DNA of 64,000 bases, taken from CAZJUP01 sp964549275 (lineage in GTDB: Bacteria > Fidelibacterota > Marinisomatia > Marinisomatales > TCS55). The translations under genes and the position numbers were made by a program. Every line of letters begins with the position of its first letter. Position 1 is the stretch's first letter. This document shows, piece after piece, positions 8,231 through 15,802 of the stretch. The notes beneath the pieces were generated by a model. It was not told where the DNA came from, did not search any database, and saw only the letters and a list, made by a program, of their open reading frames with translations. The stretch spans positions 1-64,000 of the forward strand of contig CAZJUP010000002.1 in the NCBI GenBank assembly GCA_964549275.1, read 5' to 3'.

Positions 8231-9457
8231 ATGAAAACTGAATTAATGCATAAACAAATTTCGCTTAAAGATCTATGGTCTTCAAATATTGATAACAAGA
8301 GTGCCGTGGCGATATGGCGATGTCCGAATGAAGATAAAACATTTTTTCTTGCGGATCTTTCAGGATTGCCTACAAAAGGACGACTTGACCTTCAAAAGAC
8401 AGAGTCGGGGTTTGCTGTAAGTCCATTCATGAATCCGGAAGGGAATGAAACACTTTTTTTAAAACCAGATATGTTTGCTTCTACAGATAAAAACGGTCAT
8501 TGGGTAATTGAAAAAGATAATCAGATTGAGATGATAGATGAGACAAACGAACAACTCTATCATTTAAACAATCGACCTGATACGGAGATTTCAGGTGAAA
8601 AAACACACTTTATACTGATGGTGGAAAATGGGATAAAAGCAATTGAAGAAGGGGAATTTGATAAAGTGGTTTCTGCCCGAACATACGATGAACCTTTGCC
8701 AGACAATTTTGATATCATAGATCAATTCAATCGATTGGAAAAAGCATACCCAAACGCTTTTGTCAATTTAGTGTCTATTCCAAATTATGGAACATGGATG
8801 GGAGCCATGAATGAACTGTTAATTGAATTATCTCCAGATCATTTTCGAACAACGGCTGTTGCTGGTACTCAATCTTATCCTATAGACAAAGACTTATCCG
8901 AATCAGCGTGGAATCAGAAAGAGATTGAAGAACAGGCCATGGTAAGCCGCTATATCATTGAACAATTCAAAACAATTCGTCTTCGAGAATTTGTAGAAAC
9001 GGGTCCGCGTTCTGTTCGAGCGGGGAATATGATCCATTTGAAAACTGAGTACACCGTTAATTTAAATGAAGTCCATTTCCCAGAATTGGGCACTGTGATG
9101 TTGAATTTACTACATCCAACATCGGCAGTTTGCGGAATGCCAAAATATTCGGCGTTACGATTCATTGCTGCCAATGAACATTTGAATCGAGAATTTTACA
9201 GCGGCTATCTTGGTCCGGTCAATATGGATGGAACCACGCGTCTCTATGTAAATCTTCGGTGCATGCAAATTCTTCGGACACGTGCTGTTCTGTATGCTGG
9301 AGCAGGTATTACTCATGATTCAATCCCGGAGAAAGAATGGGAAGAAACAGCACTGAAATGCCAGACTTTGTTGGATGTGATGAATAGAAATTTTAAACCC
9401 CAGGGACACCGAGACACCCCCAGGGACACCGAGACACAGGGAAAAAGAAAATACTAA
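8231..9457 (+). CDS. menF: Isochorismate synthase MenF
   Basis: A 408-residue chorismate-utilising enzyme that isomerises chorismate to isochorismate, the first committed step of menaquinone synthesis. The conserved C-terminal half is recognisable: GEFDKVVSART, AVAGTQSYP, the GPRSVRAGN segment, HPTSAVCGMPK and the Mg2+-binding FYSGYLGPV. The ATG at 8231 is preferred to an upstream GTG at 8204, whose extra residues do not match the family. The last 20 residues or so are encoded by a 20-bp direct repeat and look like an added tail. The gene lies 29 bases after menI and 15 bases before menD. Confidence 0.92.
   Translation: MKTELMHKQISLKDLWSSNIDNKSAVAIWRCPNEDKTFFLADLSGLPTKGRLDLQKTESGFAVSPFMNPEGNETLFLKPDMFASTDKNGHWVIEKDNQIEMIDETNEQLYHLNNRPDTEISGEKTHFILMVENGIKAIEEGEFDKVVSARTYDEPLPDNFDIIDQFNRLEKAYPNAFVNLVSIPNYGTWMGAMNELLIELSPDHFRTTAVAGTQSYPIDKDLSESAWNQKEIEEQAMVSRYIIEQFKTIRLREFVETGPRSVRAGNMIHLKTEYTVNLNEVHFPELGTVMLNLLHPTSAVCGMPKYSALRFIAANEHLNREFYSGYLGPVNMDGTTRLYVNLRCMQILRTRAVLYAGAGITHDSIPEKEWEETALKCQTLLDVMNRNFKPQGHRDTPRDTETQGKRKY
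9401..9440. repeat. 20-bp tandem repeat in the menF 3' end
   Basis: Two adjacent 20-bp units beginning CAGGGACACCGAGACAC differ only at the last three bases. They encode the odd hydrophilic tail of MenF, which ends just before the menD ribosome-binding site (AAAGGA at 9461). This is one of several GA/CA-rich short repeats limited to the men cluster. Confidence 0.85.
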
Positions 9458-9472
9458 AATAAAGGAATCTTT

Positions 9473-11131
9473 GTGAACTCAGTGGCTATAAAAAACACCC
9501 AGCATATTTATGAATTGATAAATCTCTGTGCTCAATATGGTGTGGAGAAAGCTGTCGTGTGTCCTGGTTCGCGATGTGCACCGCTTCTAATTGGATTTGG
9601 AAAACACTCTGATATTGAAACGATTTCAGTCACGGATGAGCGTTCTGCCGGATTTATTGGACTTGGATTAGCCGAAGCTACTAGAAAGCCTGTCGTATTG
9701 GTGTGTACATCCGGAACAGCTGCACAGAATTTTGCGCCAGCAGTTACGGAAGCCTATTATCAACAGGTTCCCCTTATCGTATTAACAGCTGATCGCCCTG
9801 AAGAGTGGATTGATCAATGGGATGGACAAACGATTCATCAGAAAGAAATGTATAAACCCCATATTGTTGATAGTATCACCTATACCAAAGACGATATTGA
9901 GTTAGCGACACATACATTTGAATATTTATATGATGATGGTGGTGGACCCATTCATTTAAATATTCCCATTGATGAACCATTTTACCCAGAGAATATGGTT
10001 GATGTTGTATTTAACACGGAGCCACAGAGAGCACAGAGAAAAATTAAATCTAAAATTGAAGACTCATTGTGGGGAGAAATTGAGTCTGTTTTATCATCAT
10101 CGGAAAAAGTGATGATACTTGGGGGGCAATATGATAAATCCCCTTTACTATTGGATGAATTAAAATCATTAAATATTCCCATTGTTGGTGATGTGATTTC
10201 AAATTTGCATGGGGTGGATGGAGTGATTCAATCTGGCGATCTTATATTTAAAAATTTAATCGCCACAAAAGGCACAGAAGTCGCAAAAGAATTACAACCG
10301 GATTTGTTAGTGACCTTTGGGCGGTCTGTCATTTCTAAGAATCTGAAATTATTTTTGAGAGAACATAAACCAAAACATCATTGGCACATTGGATTGGGAA
10401 TGGTGGGGGATCCGTTTCAGTCCTTAACGAAAATTGTGGAAGTGGAGCCTGTTGGGTTTTTTGAAAAATGGGTGGGTCAATTACCCACGAAATGCACGGA
10501 AAACACGAAAAGCAATACTAGTTATTTATCACAATTTGCACAAATGAAAAAGGATTGTAATAAAAACTTTAATTCAATATTGGATGAAAGTGAATTCAAT
10601 TATATTTCTGCTGTTCGGGAAGTGATTGAGCAGCTGCCTGAAAATTCAGTTCTCCATCTGGGGAATAGCATGCCGGTGCGGATTGCCAATTTTATCGGAA
10701 TCCATAATCCAACAATAGAAGTGTATAGCAATAGAGGGACGTCCGGAATTGATGGTGTTGTGAGTACTGCCGTTGGGCATGCGTTGGGTTCACCGGATCG
10801 AAAGCACACACTCATCATTGGCGACCTTTCATTTTTCTACGATCGAAATGGGCTATGGCTCAATCATGAATTCCCATCCAATTTACAGATTGTCATTTTG
10901 AATGACAGCGGCGGCGGTATATTTAATATGATCCCCGGGCCATCCAATCAAAATGGATTGACCGATTTATTCACCACACCCCATAACCGCACAGCGGAAC
11001 TCACTGCCAAAGAATTCGGGTTGCACTATTGCTCTGCTGCATCCTTGGGAGAAATTGATGGATGGCAAGCAGGTATCTTGGAAATATTTACAGACATGGA
11101 AATAAATGTTCAAGTTTTTAAAAAACTTTAA
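9473..11131 (+). CDS. menD: SEPHCHC synthase MenD
   Basis: A 552-residue thiamine-diphosphate enzyme joining isochorismate and 2-oxoglutarate to give 2-succinyl-5-enolpyruvyl-6-hydroxy-3-cyclohexene-1-carboxylate. The N-terminal Pyr domain shows VCPGSRCAPLL and TDERSAGFIGLGLAEATRK with the ThDP-activating Glu. The C-terminal PP domain shows GTSGIDGVVSTAVGHALG and the NDSGGGIFNMIPG metal/diphosphate site. The start is GTG with AAAGGA 6 bases upstream. Two short in-frame repeat insertions (10020-10043 and 10486-10512) lie in the linker region between domains and code for basic, low-complexity residues, while the active-site motifs are intact. Confidence 0.94.
   Translation: MNSVAIKNTQHIYELINLCAQYGVEKAVVCPGSRCAPLLIGFGKHSDIETISVTDERSAGFIGLGLAEATRKPVVLVCTSGTAAQNFAPAVTEAYYQQVPLIVLTADRPEEWIDQWDGQTIHQKEMYKPHIVDSITYTKDDIELATHTFEYLYDDGGGPIHLNIPIDEPFYPENMVDVVFNTEPQRAQRKIKSKIEDSLWGEIESVLSSSEKVMILGGQYDKSPLLLDELKSLNIPIVGDVISNLHGVDGVIQSGDLIFKNLIATKGTEVAKELQPDLLVTFGRSVISKNLKLFLREHKPKHHWHIGLGMVGDPFQSLTKIVEVEPVGFFEKWVGQLPTKCTENTKSNTSYLSQFAQMKKDCNKNFNSILDESEFNYISAVREVIEQLPENSVLHLGNSMPVRIANFIGIHNPTIEVYSNRGTSGIDGVVSTAVGHALGSPDRKHTLIIGDLSFFYDRNGLWLNHEFPSNLQIVILNDSGGGIFNMIPGPSNQNGLTDLFTTPHNRTAELTAKEFGLHYCSAASLGEIDGWQAGILEIFTDMEINVQVFKKL
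10020..10043. repeat. CACAGAGA-type repeat inside menD
   Basis: This 24-base stretch starts AGCCACAGAGAGCACAGAG. It matches the left end of the menB-menA spacer element (from 12044) with one mismatch over 24 bases. It is in frame and codes for about 8 residues. Confidence 0.8.
10486..10512. repeat. Three 9-bp CACGAAA units inside menD
   Basis: CACGAAATG, CACGGAAAA and CACGAAAAG stand in tandem. Twenty-seven bases keep the frame, adding nine residues to a MenD linker. Confidence 0.75.
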
Positions 11132-11184
11132 GTGTTCGAGTGTTACAGTGTTCAAGAACTTTAACACGTTAAGACCTGAACACA
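11131..11184. repeat. GTGTTC repeat in the menD-menB spacer
   Basis: The 78-base spacer is filled by repeated GTGTT(C) words followed by their complement (GTGTTCA at about 11149, TGAACAC at about 11177), so the RNA could fold back on itself. It ends before the menB ribosome-binding site (AAAAGGAG). It is not a terminator: no T-run follows. Confidence 0.6.
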
Positions 11185-11209
11185 CCGCACTTTTAAAAAA
11201 GGAGTTAAT

Positions 11210-12034
11210 ATGAATTGGAAACAAAACTGGAAAACCATCAGAGAATATGATGATATCAAATTTGATTTCTTTGAAGGAATTGCCAAAATAAGTATTAATC
11301 GTCCAGAAAAACATAATGCATTTACACCAAGAACTGTAACAGAAATGATTGATGCTATGAATATTTGTCGGGACGACACCAACATTGAAGTAATCGTTTT
11401 TACAGGCGAAGGTGGCAAGGCTTTTTGCAGCGGCGGTGATCAAGGCGTTCGGGGTCATGGGGGGTATGTGGGCAAAGATGAAGTCCCACGTCTGAATGTG
11501 TTGGATTTACAAAGGCAAATTCGGTCTATCCCCAAAGCGGTCATTGCCGCAGTGGCAGGATGGTCCATTGGTGGCGGGCACGTTCTTCATGTGGTGTGTG
11601 ATTTAACTATTGCTGCAGAGAATGCGCGATTTGGTCAAACGGGACCAAAGGTCGGGTCTTTTGATGGAGGGTTTGGTGCTTCTTATCTTGCCAGAAGTGT
11701 CGGACAGAAAAAAGCTCGTGAAATTTGGTTTCTTTGCGATCAGTATGATGCCCAACAAGCTTTAGATATGGGACTGGTAAATACAGTTGTTCCGATAGAA
11801 AAACTGGAGGACACTTTTATAGAATGGGCAAAAAAGATCCAGGAGAAATCGCCATTGGCCATCCGGATGCTGAAAGCGTCATTCAATGCAGAATTAGATG
11901 GACAAGCGGGGATCCAGGAGTTAGCTGGGAATTCCACGTTGCTTTATTATTTATCCGATGAAGCGAAGGAAGGGAAAAATGCCTTCATGGAAAAACGTAA
12001 ACCAGATTTTTCTAAGTATCCTAAATTTCCTTGA
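11210..12034 (+). CDS. menB: 1,4-dihydroxy-2-naphthoyl-CoA synthase MenB
   Basis: A 274-residue crotonase-fold enzyme that cyclises o-succinylbenzoyl-CoA to 1,4-dihydroxy-2-naphthoyl-CoA. Recognisable MenB features are the N-terminal ISINRPEKHNAFTPRTV, the oxyanion-hole GKAFCSGGDQGVRGHGGY segment, AVAGWSIGGGHVLHVVCDLTIA, and the FGQTGPKVGSFDGGFG stretch with the catalytic Asp that separates MenB from other crotonases. The length is the usual one. A strong AAGGAG site stands 7 bases before the ATG. The stop is followed at once by the repeat element preceding menA. Confidence 0.95.
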   Translation: MNWKQNWKTIREYDDIKFDFFEGIAKISINRPEKHNAFTPRTVTEMIDAMNICRDDTNIEVIVFTGEGGKAFCSGGDQGVRGHGGYVGKDEVPRLNVLDLQRQIRSIPKAVIAAVAGWSIGGGHVLHVVCDLTIAAENARFGQTGPKVGSFDGGFGASYLARSVGQKKAREIWFLCDQYDAQQALDMGLVNTVVPIEKLEDTFIEWAKKIQEKSPLAIRMLKASFNAELDGQAGIQELAGNSTLLYYLSDEAKEGKNAFMEKRKPDFSKYPKFP

Positions 12035-12043
12035 TTGCCAGAG

Positions 12044-12165
12044 AGCCACAGAGCGCACAGAGAAAAAATGATGATAGATAAAGATTTAATACCGATGAAT
12101 TTAAATAGGGATGATATTTTCATTCTTACCGATCCTAAAAATAATACTCTGTGATCTCTGTGGCT
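12044..12165. mobile_element. MITE-like element with 19-bp inverted ends between menB and menA
   Basis: The left end AGCCACAGAGCGCACAGAG (12044-12062) and the right end CTCTGTGATCTCTGTGGCT (12147-12165) are inverted copies with 17 of 19 positions matching. They enclose 84 AT-rich bases with no ORF. No target-site duplication was recognised. The left end recurs inside menD (10020). The menA GTG lies within the right end. It may be a MITE or another palindromic repeat; no transposase resembling it is in view. Confidence 0.6.
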
Positions 12166-13056
12166 TTAAGTAAATGGATTAACGCATTTAGACTACGGAC
12201 TTTACCGTTAGCCTTTTCCTGTATCATCATGGGTAGTGGGTTGGCCATGGCCGATGGTGAATTCAATACGACTGTATTTGTATTGGCGTTGCTGACCACA
12301 TTGTTTCTGCAAATCCTTTCGAACCTTGCCAATGATTATGGCGACTTCATGAAGGGTACGGATAACGAAAACCGAGTTGGCCCAGACAGAACCATGCAAT
12401 CGGGACTCATCACAAAAAATGAAATGGTAAAGGCTATGTGGATAGTTTCTCTGTTATGTTCTGTGTTTGGTGTGTGGCTTATTTACGAAGGGACGATTGG
12501 GCTCGATTTGAAAAAGGCAGGACTCTTTGCCATCCTTGGCCTTACGGCAATGGGCGCTGCTGTGAAATACACTATGGGAAAGAATCCATATGGATATGCG
12601 GGGTTGGGGGATATATTTGTATTTCTATTTTTTGGATGGTTGGGTGTAATTGGATCCTACTTTTTACACACACATTCATTCGATACAATAATACTTCTTC
12701 CGGCATCAGCTATTGGGTTGTTCACCGCAGCCGTGCTCAATATCAACAATATGCGGGATCATGAAGCAGATGCCAAATCTGGGAAAAATACATTGGTTGT
12801 TCGAATCGGAATTACATGGGCAAAACGATACCATTTTTTACTCAATTTCATTGGAGTAATGTCTGTCGTTATTTTTACTGTCCCTGATATAAAATCAATT
12901 TGGTTTTTCTTGTTCGGATTTGTGTTGTTCATTAAACCTGCGAGGGAAATATTAAAGAATAAAGACCATGCATCGTTTGACCCTTATCTTAAGAAGCAAG
13001 CTATTGGGACATTCTTGTTTACGGTATTGTTTGTTATTTTTTTTAATTTTAGATAA
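12151..13056 (+). CDS. menA: 1,4-dihydroxy-2-naphthoate polyprenyltransferase MenA
   Basis: A 301-residue UbiA-superfamily membrane prenyltransferase attaching the isoprenoid side chain to 1,4-dihydroxy-2-naphthoate. The first Asp-rich motif is in NLANDYGDFMKGTDNENRVGP (about 59-79, residues in two overlapping pieces) and the second in NNMRDHEADAKSGKNTL near 190. About eight hydrophobic helices follow the family pattern. No ATG suits the start: the GTG at 12151 or the GTG at 12160 must serve, and both lie in the right inverted end of the repeat element, without a clear ribosome-binding site. This suggests the element's insertion re-made the translation start. Confidence 0.92.
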   Translation: MISVALSKWINAFRLRTLPLAFSCIIMGSGLAMADGEFNTTVFVLALLTTLFLQILSNLANDYGDFMKGTDNENRVGPDRTMQSGLITKNEMVKAMWIVSLLCSVFGVWLIYEGTIGLDLKKAGLFAILGLTAMGAAVKYTMGKNPYGYAGLGDIFVFLFFGWLGVIGSYFLHTHSFDTIILLPASAIGLFTAAVLNINNMRDHEADAKSGKNTLVVRIGITWAKRYHFLLNFIGVMSVVIFTVPDIKSIWFFLFGFVLFIKPAREILKNKDHASFDPYLKKQAIGTFLFTVLFVIFFNFR

Positions 13057-13083
13057 ACGGGAAATAAATGTTGTATTTAAATA

Positions 13084-13121
13084 TTAGAAATATATAACAT
13101 ATTGTTAGAAATAAATAACAT
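13084..13121. promoter_or_regulatory. Direct repeat plus palindrome upstream of the membrane protein/XRE pair
   Basis: TTAGAAATATATAACAT (13084) and TTAGAAATAAATAACAT (13105) are copies with one mismatch spaced 21 bases apart, two helical turns. At their junction TAACA-TAT-TGTTA (13095-13107) is a perfect palindrome. This looks like an operator, and the XRE protein encoded 400 bases downstream is the obvious candidate to bind it. Confidence 0.5.
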
Positions 13122-13132
13122 TTGGAGATATT

Positions 13133-13549
13133 ATGAAATCAAGTAATAAAATAACAATGACATTAATTATCTTGTTAACGGGTTCATTCCTGATGGGGGT
13201 TATATTTTATTCCGGGATGGCAAAGATATCAATATCTGAATATTTTTTATTCGGAGTCATCATAATATTAGCCCTATTTGGGTTTTATTCTGCTTATAAA
13301 CACTTTCAATTAGAGAAAAGTGGTATAAACCCTAATGATGAATTTCAAATAAGAGTATCCGAAAAAGCTGCATTTAAAGCATTTTTCGCGTCAATTTATC
13401 TCTGGATATTAATTTTAATTCTTTTTTCAGATAGCCGATTGGATTTTGAAATTATAATTGGTTTGGGTATGATGGGAATGTTTGTGATATTTATAGGATA
13501 TTCAATGTATTACAAAAAGTTTGGAGTTGATCGTCCAATTGAAAAATAA
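13133..13549 (+). CDS. Small four-helix membrane protein, DUF2178-like
   Basis: A 138-residue integral membrane protein with four hydrophobic helices (about 7-28, 35-54, 80-100, 107-127) and a charged segment between helices 2 and 3 (GINPNDEFQIRVSEKAAFK). This shape, followed at once by a very small XRE regulator, matches the membrane protein/HTH pairs annotated DUF2178 or similar, whose function is not established. A TTTGGAG site precedes the ATG. The pair sits in the menaquinone run on the same strand without being a pathway gene, and has its own operator-like sequence upstream, so it is probably an inserted unit. Confidence 0.65.
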   Translation: MKSSNKITMTLIILLTGSFLMGVIFYSGMAKISISEYFLFGVIIILALFGFYSAYKHFQLEKSGINPNDEFQIRVSEKAAFKAFFASIYLWILILILFSDSRLDFEIIIGLGMMGMFVIFIGYSMYYKKFGVDRPIEK

Positions 13550-13748
13550 AATAAAAGAACTACGCTCCAAAAAGAATTTGACTCAAATTGATTTAGCAAA
13601 ATTGGTTGGAGTAAGGAGAGAAACAATTTTGTTTCTTGAGAAAAACAAATATAATCCATCTTTACAACTTGCAGTAAAAATATCTCGTGTTTTTGAAACT
13701 ACCGTTGAAAATGTATTCCTATTTGAACCTGATGAAGACGATACCTAA
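13539..13748 (+). CDS. Minimal XRE-family transcriptional regulator
   Basis: A stand-alone Cro/C1-type helix-turn-helix of about 69 residues (KIKELRSKKNLTQIDLAKLVGVRRETILFLEKNKY in two parts: helices 1-2 and recognition helix), closely resembling the small YozG/YgzD-like regulators that pair with short membrane proteins. No ATG is available; TTG codons at 13521, 13527 and 13539 are in frame. I chose 13539, which gives the canonical MKNKIKELR beginning; all options overlap the end of the membrane protein gene, so translation is coupled. The acidic tail EPDEDD is usual for such proteins. It probably binds the palindrome at 13095. Confidence 0.8.
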   Translation: MKNKIKELRSKKNLTQIDLAKLVGVRRETILFLEKNKYNPSLQLAVKISRVFETTVENVFLFEPDEDDT

Positions 13749-13786
13749 TTAATTATGTGCCTTATGTGCATCTTTGTGGTAATTAA

Positions 13787-15727
13787 ATGAAAGCAAATTG
13801 GACTAAACGGACACTCCATTTTAAAGAGCCTGCTGGCACATCTCGCGGCATCATGGAGACTCGAGATGTTTGGTATATTACTTTATATCAAGATGGGAAA
13901 ACGGGAATAGGAGAATGTGCCCCTTTACCCGGATTGAGTTTGGACGATTTTGATTTAATTGAATCCAAGCTCGGAGAAATTTGTAAGAACCCTGAAGTTT
14001 TTTTAAATGATTTATCTCAATTATCTGAATTTCCATCCATTCGATTTGGATTAGAATTGGCCTATTTGGATTTGGTAAATGGTGGTGGACAAAATTATTA
14101 TGGCAGTTTCAACTCCATTAATATAAATGGATTAATCTGGATGGGCGATGCAGAATTCATGGTTCGACAAGTTGAAGAAAAATTATCAGAAGGATGGAAA
14201 TGTATTAAATTAAAAATTGGTGCCATTGATTTTGATAAAGAATTGGACATCTTAAAATCTATAAGATCAAAATTCAAAAAAGATGAATTAGAATTGCGAG
14301 TGGATGCCAACGGCGCCTTCACCAAAAATGATGTCCATGAAAAATTAGAGCAACTTTCGAAATTAGATCTTCACTCAATAGAACAACCAATTCAACCCGG
14401 GCAATGGGACTTGCTTTCTGAGTTGTGTAAAAAATCGCCAATTTCAATCGCGTTAGACGAAGAATTAATTTCAGTCATTACCAAAGAGAATCGAATTGAA
14501 ATGTTGGAAAAAGTAAACCCTCAATATATAGTATTGAAACCAAGTTTATTGGGAGGCTTTTCTGAATCTGAAAAATGGATTTCTTTGGCGAGAGAGCTGA
14601 ATATTGGCTGGTGGATTACTTCTGCTTTGGAATCAAATATGGGTCTTAACGCCATCGCACAATGGACAGAAATAATGAGTCCAAATGGATTTCAAGGTTT
14701 GGGAACAGGACAACTATTCACAAACAACCTACCGTCTCCACTCAAGGTGAATCGGGGGCTTCTATCAACCGATAATTCACCCATATGGCATGATGTCAAT
14801 CGATTCATCTCTGACTGGTATTCACCAAATGCTGAAATGACACTCCAAACATCCGGTTCAACGGGGGAGCCCAAATCTATACAAGTAAAAAAAGATTGGA
14901 TGAAAAAATCAGCAAAACTCACGGGCAAAACATTTGGACTAAAAGAAGGCGATTCGGCTCTCCTTTGTATGCCTATAAAATATGTGGCGGGAAAAATGAT
15001 GGTTGTCCGAGCTATGGAGTTAAGACTGGATTTAAAAGTGGTGGAGCCATCATCCAAACCATTGGAAGGAGTTGATGGCCCGATTGATTTTGCCGCCATG
15101 GTTCCATTTCAGTTGGAGAATAGTCTGAATGATTTGGGTAAAGTAAAAACACTCATAGTAGGTGGTGGGCATGTGAGTCCGTCTTTGGCGGGAAAACTTC
15201 AATCTATAAAAACGGAAGTGTATGAAACTTACGGCATGACAGAGACCTTAACTCATGTAGCCATAAAACCAATGAATGGTCAAAATAAATCAGATATATT
15301 TCAAGCGTTGGACGGTATAAATTTTAAGTTAAATGATCGGGATTGCTTGGTGGTTCACGCACCTGTGTTGAATCCAGAGCCGATTGTGACAAATGATTTG
15401 GTGGAATTGGTGAATGAAAAATCTTTCCGATGGTTGGGGCGGTTTGATAATGTAATTAATTCCGGTGGAATCAAGATTATCCCGGAAGTGGTGGAAGCCA
15501 AGCTGAATGAAGTGATTTCAAATCGGCGGTTTATTATTGCAGGTGTTTCTGATGAATCCTTAGGACAAAAAGTTGTTTTAGTCGTGGAAGGAGATGAGAA
15601 GAAAATTTCGTTAGATTGCTTAGATAATTTTGAGAAGCCGAAAAAAATTTATTTTATTTTAAAATTTGCCGAAACGAAGTCAGGGAAAATCGAACGTAAT
15701 AAATTGATTCAATCCATAGTAGTATAA
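13787..15727 (+). CDS. menC-menE: Fused o-succinylbenzoate synthase / o-succinylbenzoate-CoA ligase (MenC-MenE)
   Basis: A 646-residue bifunctional protein. Residues 1 to about 335 are an enolase-superfamily OSBS: the expected acid/base and metal residues are visible at K141 and K143 (KLK), D173 (RVDANG), E199 (SIEQ), D224 (ALDEE) and K251 (VLKPS). Residues from about 345 are an ANL-superfamily acyl-CoA ligase: P-loop TSGSTGEPKS at 355, YETYGMTET, and the C-terminal TKSGKIERNK with the adenylation Lys. The ligase half is short (about 300 residues versus 450-490 for usual MenE), lacking most of the N-terminal subdomain before the P-loop. The frame is unbroken across the junction. It makes OSB and activates it for MenB. 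Confidence 0.92.
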   Translation: MKANWTKRTLHFKEPAGTSRGIMETRDVWYITLYQDGKTGIGECAPLPGLSLDDFDLIESKLGEICKNPEVFLNDLSQLSEFPSIRFGLELAYLDLVNGGGQNYYGSFNSININGLIWMGDAEFMVRQVEEKLSEGWKCIKLKIGAIDFDKELDILKSIRSKFKKDELELRVDANGAFTKNDVHEKLEQLSKLDLHSIEQPIQPGQWDLLSELCKKSPISIALDEELISVITKENRIEMLEKVNPQYIVLKPSLLGGFSESEKWISLARELNIGWWITSALESNMGLNAIAQWTEIMSPNGFQGLGTGQLFTNNLPSPLKVNRGLLSTDNSPIWHDVNRFISDWYSPNAEMTLQTSGSTGEPKSIQVKKDWMKKSAKLTGKTFGLKEGDSALLCMPIKYVAGKMMVVRAMELRLDLKVVEPSSKPLEGVDGPIDFAAMVPFQLENSLNDLGKVKTLIVGGGHVSPSLAGKLQSIKTEVYETYGMTETLTHVAIKPMNGQNKSDIFQALDGINFKLNDRDCLVVHAPVLNPEPIVTNDLVELVNEKSFRWLGRFDNVINSGGIKIIPEVVEAKLNEVISNRRFIIAGVSDESLGQKVVLVVEGDEKKISLDCLDNFEKPKKIYFILKFAETKSGKIERNKLIQSIVV

Positions 15728-15802
15728 ATTTCTGTTTTCTTTTTCAGGTGCAGGCACTTGTGTAAATTCTCTTTTCACATTAACCAAATTTCAAATCCAT
15801 TT

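Noticed and set aside
7861..8298. 145-residue minus-strand ORF
   Set aside because: It lies wholly over menI and menF, which have clear family motifs; its residue composition is that of an antisense shadow.
9401..9440. Two-unit direct repeat considered as a degenerate CRISPR
   Set aside because: Units are adjacent with no spacers, lie in a coding region, and there are no cas genes in the window.
10967..11458. 163-residue minus-strand ORF
   Set aside because: It covers the menD end and menB start in antisense, with no start signal or domain.
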